Assembly: GCA_902480035.1 (NCBI GenBank)
Contig: CABSRC010000007.1
Span: 1-26,570 of the forward strand
Direction: 5' to 3'
From: an uncultured Streptococcus sp.
Lineage (GTDB): Bacteria; Bacillota; Bacilli; Lactobacillales; Streptococcaceae
DNA: 26,570 bases
The notes below the pieces were generated by a model that saw only the letters and a list, made by a program, of their open reading frames with translations, did no database searches and was not told the origin of the DNA. The position numbers were made by a program, and so were the translations under genes. Every line of letters begins with the position of its first letter. Within the stretch, counting starts at the first letter, position 1. Of the stretch, positions 23,690 to 26,570 are shown in pieces.

Positions 23690-24395
23690 AGCAGATGAAA
23701 TGACCATTGTTGAGCATTTGGTTGAATTTCGAAAACGATTGATCGCAGTGGTCTTGTGTTATATTATCGTCTTCATCCTAGCCTTTGTATTTGGTGGAGA
23801 ACTCTATCAAGCCTTGACGGCTAGCCTCCATCAAAAACTGCTGGTACTGGGACCGAATGATATCCTCTGGATCTATGTATCGCTGGCAAATCTCACAGCT
23901 TTTAGCCTGACCTTGCCCTTTATTGTCTACCAGATTTGGCAATTTGTAAGACCGGCTTTGAAGGAGAAGGAGGCGCGTGCAGTCTTTGCCTACATCCCAG
24001 CTAGCTTTATCTGCTTTGTGCTGGGACTTGCATTTGGTTATTTCTTTGTCAGCCCAGCTATTTTAGAGGTCCTGATGCGCTTGGGAGAAGGGCTGTTTGA
24101 TACCCAATTGACGGCACAAAATTATCTAACCTTCTTATGGCACACCACCTTGCCTTTAGGGGTCTTGTTTGAGTTACCAGTTTTGGTCGCTTTTCTGACC
24201 TCGATCGGGCTCTTGACACCACAGTTTTTAATAACCTACCGACGTTACGCTTACTTTGTCCTGCTGGTCTTAGCCGTCGTGCTAACCCCTGCAGACTTTA
24301 TCAGTGACTTGGCCATGACACTCCCTTTGATCCTCTTATTTGAAGTCAGTGTCGCCTTCAGTAAAGTCATCTATTCAAGAAAAAGGAGAAACTAA
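23676..24395 (+). CDS. tatC: Twin-arginine translocase subunit TatC
   Basis: This is the membrane receptor for twin-arginine signal peptides. The 239-aa length and six hydrophobic segments are typical. The N-terminal VEHLVEFRKRL and the YQIWQFVRPALKEKEAR loop match the family, as does the acidic residue in the fourth hydrophobic region. The start overlaps efeU by 14 nt with only a weak GGTGAG, implying translational coupling. With the single tatA that follows it makes a minimal TatAC system, whose evident substrate is EfeB. Confidence 0.95.
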   Translation: MAKSRADEMTIVEHLVEFRKRLIAVVLCYIIVFILAFVFGGELYQALTASLHQKLLVLGPNDILWIYVSLANLTAFSLTLPFIVYQIWQFVRPALKEKEARAVFAYIPASFICFVLGLAFGYFFVSPAILEVLMRLGEGLFDTQLTAQNYLTFLWHTTLPLGVLFELPVLVAFLTSIGLLTPQFLITYRRYAYFVLLVLAVVLTPADFISDLAMTLPLILLFEVSVAFSKVIYSRKRRN

Positions 24396-24592
24396 TGGGA
24401 ATTTTACGTGATATTGGAGCACCAGGTTTGATCATCATCATCCTGGGCGCCCTCTTGATTTTTGGACCAAAACGCCTGCCTGAGTTGGGCCAGTCCATCG
24501 GCAAAATGTTTGCTGAATTTAAGACAGCTGTCAATAAAGGCAGTGAAGAAGCAGATCAAGACGCCAAAGAAGCTAAAGAAGAAAAAGAATAA
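24395..24592 (+). CDS. tatA: Twin-arginine translocase subunit TatA
   Basis: This is the pore-forming Tat subunit. The 65-aa protein has a short N terminus, one transmembrane helix (GLIIIILGALLIFGP), the hinge FGPKRLPELGQSIGK, an amphipathic helix, and a charged, Glu/Lys-rich tail. Its ATG overlaps the tatC stop by 1 nt (TAATG), with AAAGGAG upstream. It is the last gene of efeO-efeB-efeU-tatC-tatA; no TatB is seen. No strong terminator follows before the next promoter at 24615. Confidence 0.95.
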   Translation: MGILRDIGAPGLIIIILGALLIFGPKRLPELGQSIGKMFAEFKTAVNKGSEEADQDAKEAKEEKE

Positions 24593-24614
24593 TCAGACAA
24601 TTTTCAAAATTCTA

Positions 24615-24664
24615 TTGAGTTCGATTGCATAAAAAGGTATAATAAGACAAGTACTTGCAATCGA
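24615..24664 (+). promoter_or_regulatory. Promoter flanked by a 9-bp perfect palindrome
   Basis: -35 TTGAGT (24615-24620), a 17-bp spacer and -10 TATAAT (24638-24643) are present. TCGATTGCA (24621-24629) is repeated in exact inverted form as TGCAATCGA (24656-24664), spanning the spacer, the -10 and the likely transcription start. The transcript would contain only the right arm, so this reads better as a DNA operator than as an RNA hairpin. Confidence 0.6.
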
Positions 24665-24678
24665 CGAAGGAGGAAACC

Positions 24679-24789
24679 ATGATTATTACGATTTTGTCAC
24701 TCATTTTCTATTTTAGCTATATCGGATTCTTATGCTGGTTGGTCGTAAAAATTGTCGAAAAATTGTTCAATTTCTTGTTGAACCGTTAA
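24679..24789 (+). CDS. Small hydrophobic membrane peptide, 36 aa
   Basis: Start ATG24679 follows a strong GAAGGAGGA, with a promoter at 24615-24643 and a hairpin terminator directly downstream, so it looks like a true short gene. The product begins MIITILSLIFYFSYIGF, forms one transmembrane segment, and ends in a Lys/Glu/Phe amphipathic stretch (KIVEKLFNFLLNR) with positive charges. I do not recognise a family. Possibilities include a small membrane-protein regulator or a toxin-like peptide; nothing decides between them. Confidence 0.7.
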   Translation: MIITILSLIFYFSYIGFLCWLVVKIVEKLFNFLLNR

Positions 24790-24797
24790 TGAAGAAA

Positions 24798-24832
24798 CAA
24801 TCCATTTCACCTACGAGTGAGTGGATTTTTTT
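24798..24832 (+). terminator. Terminator after the 36-aa peptide gene
   Basis: AATCCA...TTCAC pairs with GTGAGTGGATT, with one bulge and a 6-nt loop, and is followed by a T-run. It starts 9 nt after the stop codon. Confidence 0.75.
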
Positions 24833-24865
24833 GTATCTCGTTCATTCAGTATAGAATCAAATAGT

Positions 24866-24889
24866 AAGAGACCCTGTGGTCTCTTTTTG
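24866..24889. terminator. Second terminator-like hairpin
   Basis: A perfect 8-bp stem AAGAGACC (24866-24873) / GGTCTCTT (24878-24885), with a CTGT loop, runs into a T-run. It has no gene of its own within 75 bp, so it may back up the preceding terminator or be left from a lost gene. Confidence 0.7.
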
Positions 24890-24919
24890 CTTATCCAATT
24901 TCCCTAGCTAGTGACTAAC

Positions 24920-24948
24920 TTGAACTTCAAACTGTATTTCGGTATGAT
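24920..24948 (+). promoter_or_regulatory. Promoter of the membrane-protein cluster
   Basis: -35 TTGAAC (24920-24925), a 17-bp spacer and -10 TATGAT (24943-24948) are followed by a leader of about 70 nt ending in an AAGGAG before the ATG at 25028. The rest of the 24593-25027 stretch holds the peptide gene and the two terminators listed separately. Confidence 0.7.
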
Positions 24949-25027
24949 AGTAGGGAATAGATTTACGGTTTATTTGCGAGGATCTGACTGAGTAATATGC
25001 GAAGGCTGTAGATAAGAAGGAGAAGGA

Positions 25028-25573
25028 ATGAAGTACACCTATAAATCGCTTCTTTGTTTGGGAGATTATAAAGAAGATACCTTTTATATCGATTTATCTA
25101 CTGGCGAATTGAAAAAGTCAGTTGCTCATAAGGCATCTACATCCAAAATATTTTTGTCATCTATCATTGGTTACCATGTTCTAGGATTTGGTCTATTTAA
25201 AAGCATTGAATCCAACGAGGTCTTAAGTAATTATCTCTTGTTTGCGTCCTTTGTTCTTTCGATCATTGCTGCGATTGTGTTTAATAAACGACTATATAAG
25301 AATATAGAGTTTGAAAAGGTTGAATTGACAAAAGATGAGTACGCAGGATTTCAGCAGCAAGTAAAAAAACATAACAAAACCATCGTTTTACTCACCATTT
25401 TATTTATTGTTATATTTTCTGTCTCAATGTTTCTATATCTTTCAACTCCTAGTATCTTCTTGTTACTAGTGATGGACTATGTAATTTTTTCTTCTTATCT
25501 ATTTTATACGAATGGATTTTTTACAAAAAGGTTTCATTTTGAAAAATATATCAATACGGATTACATGAAGTAG
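25028..25573 (+). CDS. Unrecognised four-helix membrane protein, 181 aa
   Basis: An N-terminal soluble stretch of about 40 residues (with DTFYIDLSTGELKKS) precedes two predicted transmembrane segments (about 42-62 and 68-88). A charged cytosolic-type loop (about 90-115), two more transmembrane segments (about 117-138 and 142-160) and a short basic tail follow. AAGGAG lies upstream, and a promoter about 80 nt upstream makes it the first gene of the cluster. The pattern recalls the tandem five-TM/DUF443-type membrane proteins of Gram-positives, but that is a weak resemblance and I do not assign a family. The region is AT-richer than the rest of the window. Confidence 0.7.
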   Translation: MKYTYKSLLCLGDYKEDTFYIDLSTGELKKSVAHKASTSKIFLSSIIGYHVLGFGLFKSIESNEVLSNYLLFASFVLSIIAAIVFNKRLYKNIEFEKVELTKDEYAGFQQQVKKHNKTIVLLTILFIVIFSVSMFLYLSTPSIFLLLVMDYVIFSSYLFYTNGFFTKRFHFEKYINTDYMK

Positions 25574-25617
25574 CAAGGATGGCTTTTGTTTGAAAAACTA
25601 ATCAAATAGGGGAGAAG

Positions 25618-25701
25618 ATGAAGAAGATTATTGAAAATAAACATCTTTGTAATATTTTATTCAGAGCATTGGTCTTTCATGGTAATGTACTCTATCATTA
25701 A
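25618..25701 (+). CDS. Possible 27-aa peptide or gene remnant
   Basis: ATG25618 with AGGGGAG close upstream opens a 27-codon frame (MKKIIENKHLCNILF...) ending at TAA 25699-25701, just before the next gene. It may be a short leader peptide, or a remnant of a decayed member of the cluster. Coding status is uncertain. Confidence 0.3.
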   Translation: MKKIIENKHLCNILFRALVFHGNVLYH

Positions 25702-25732
25702 AGAATATTCATCTAATCGAAAGGTTGTTTTC

Positions 25733-26239
25733 ATGGTTCGTAAACAAAAAATTAAAGGTCGTGTCTACAATATCTCCTTAAATGACCAGACGTTTCAAAA
25801 AGGATGGTATTTGATTGTGACAGACCAACCTCAAGAATACTTAGTGCAAAGAAATTGGAGTCTGTCTACTAAGAAATCCTTTGCCATTTATCAAACAAAC
25901 TATTCATTTATCAAACATACACATAACCAAAACGTGAGAAGTAGGAAAGGTCTATCATACCTTGGAGCAACTATTGTGATAGCTGCACTTATTCGTTTAC
26001 TTACTCCGTATCAATTTTGGCTAGGACCTACTATTAAAGCGACAAACTATTTTCAAGGTATGGTACATTTACTATCTTTGGCTCTTGCGGTGACCTTCTC
26101 ATTTATGCTTGTTGCTGTGTTTAGAAAAATGAAATTAAAAGCCTTTCTTAAAGGAAAAAAGGCGGATTTAAAGTATATTGGTAGAGTTAAAACACTGAAT
26201 CCATTAAAACTAACGAAAGAAGGAGTGGATTTTTGGTAA
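25733..26239 (+). CDS. Unrecognised membrane protein, 168 aa
   Basis: Start ATG25733 (MVRKQKIKGRVYNISL) has GAAAGG upstream; the frame is open from a TTG at 25631 but without support. About 80 soluble N-terminal residues, rich in Lys/Arg/Tyr, are followed by two transmembrane segments (about 82-100 and 112-132) and a basic tail. The stop overlaps the next start by 1 nt (TAATG). Together with the next gene it reproduces the layout of the 181-aa protein upstream (soluble head, two helices, loop, two helices), so the pair may be two subunits or a split version of one gene. No known function. Confidence 0.6.
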   Translation: MVRKQKIKGRVYNISLNDQTFQKGWYLIVTDQPQEYLVQRNWSLSTKKSFAIYQTNYSFIKHTHNQNVRSRKGLSYLGATIVIAALIRLLTPYQFWLGPTIKATNYFQGMVHLLSLALAVTFSFMLVAVFRKMKLKAFLKGKKADLKYIGRVKTLNPLKLTKEGVDFW

Positions 26240-26460
26240 TGAAGAAACGAATTTTTCAAAAAGGCTTGGGTTATGGATTGTTATTCCTTGTCTTCATTTT
26301 TCCAATATTCTTATTTGCTTATTTTGTCCAATTGAGGCTATTCTTAATTGTACCGATTGTGCTTTATCTGGTTCTATTTTTCAATGGTGTTCTCGTGAGT
26401 GATCATGATCGGATGATCGAATTTGAAATTTCAAGCGAAATAAGAAAACAAGATGAATAG
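26239..26460 (+). CDS. Unrecognised two-helix membrane protein, 73 aa
   Basis: Start ATG26239 overlaps the preceding stop by 1 nt; AAGGAG lies about 14 nt upstream, so translation is probably coupled. Two transmembrane segments (GYGLLFLVFIFPIFLFAYF and LFLIVPIVLYLVLFFNG) are followed by an acidic C-terminal tail ending IRKQDE. It could be the second half of a four-helix protein begun by the preceding gene. Confidence 0.6.
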   Translation: MKKRIFQKGLGYGLLFLVFIFPIFLFAYFVQLRLFLIVPIVLYLVLFFNGVLVSDHDRMIEFEISSEIRKQDE

Positions 26461-26501
26461 AAGATAAAGGTAGTTAATATGCCAGTTTATGGAGGGATAG
26501 T

Positions 26502-26570
26502 ATGCGTAAAGAATTTCTCGTTTATCAAAACAAAGTATATTCTAATTTTGTGAATTATATAAATGGATAT
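26502..26570 (+). CDS. Start of another small protein, cut by the window edge
   Basis: ATG26502 (MRKEFLVYQNKVYSN...) follows GGAGGGA at 26491-26497 and stays open for 23 codons to the end of the window. The Lys/Tyr-rich N terminus resembles in character the soluble heads of the two genes upstream, so it may be a further cluster member. Confidence 0.55.
   Translation, partial: MRKEFLVYQNKVYSNFVNYINGY

Noticed and set aside
26219..26245. Programmed -1 frameshift joining the 168-aa and 73-aa genes
   Set aside because: The GATTTTTGGTAATGA junction lacks a proper X-XXY-YYZ slippery heptamer; start-stop overlap with coupling explains it better.

Overview
The window looks like chromosomal DNA from a low-GC Gram-positive of the genus Streptococcus, most likely an oral mitis/sanguinis-type species. 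The reasons are a MutY without iron-sulfur ligands, separate coaB and coaC genes, an H2O-forming NADH oxidase, an efe iron-uptake operon followed by a minimal TatAC pair, and cre-like and CodY-like boxes. S. parasanguinis is a guess I cannot confirm from sequence alone. No tRNA, rRNA, CRISPR array, transposase or prophage gene was seen.

Layout: (1) 1-1960: a partial structured repeat, mutY (+), a shared bidirectional terminator, a thioredoxin-like gene (-), and a full 175-bp copy of the repeat. (2) 1966-5616 (-): pgm, then the pantothenate/CoA operon coaB-coaC-panT. (3) 5792-12113: fhs (+), a MATE exporter (-), a GNAT acetyltransferase (+), a DUF218/YdcF membrane protein (-) and brnQ (+), separated by clear bidirectional terminators or divergent promoters. 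(4) 12270-13569: ccdA plus a TlpA-like lipoprotein, an extracytoplasmic thiol-reduction pair, followed by a third repeat copy. (5) 13753-16597 (-): a three-gene flavin operon, apbE, an FMN reductase, and a larger paralogous reductase with a PAS-like domain and a C-terminal tail carrying two ApbE-type flavinylation motifs. It diverges from nox (+). (6) 18288-19832: a ClC antiporter. (7) 19943-24592: efeO(M)-efeB-efeU-tatC-tatA, a complete iron-uptake and Tat-export operon. (8) 24593-26570: an AT-richer accessory end with a 36-codon membrane peptide gene under a palindrome-flanked promoter, then a run of small unrecognised membrane proteins that continues past the right edge.

How the genes fit together: much of the window concerns redox and metal homeostasis (nox, apbE with its reductases, CcdA/TlpA, Efe/Tat) and one-carbon, CoA and branched-chain amino acid metabolism. 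The most interesting system is the apbE operon. It appears to encode a cytosolic NAD(P)H:flavin oxidoreductase with covalently bound FMN on a flexible Gly/His-rich tail. The apbE and nox promoters each have a cre-like box over the -35 region, so CcpA may co-regulate oxygen and flavin redox metabolism. A second theme is promoter architecture: mutY, coaB and the MATE gene each have a -10 hexamer exactly 6 nt before the ATG and no Shine-Dalgarno sequence, which predicts leaderless mRNAs.
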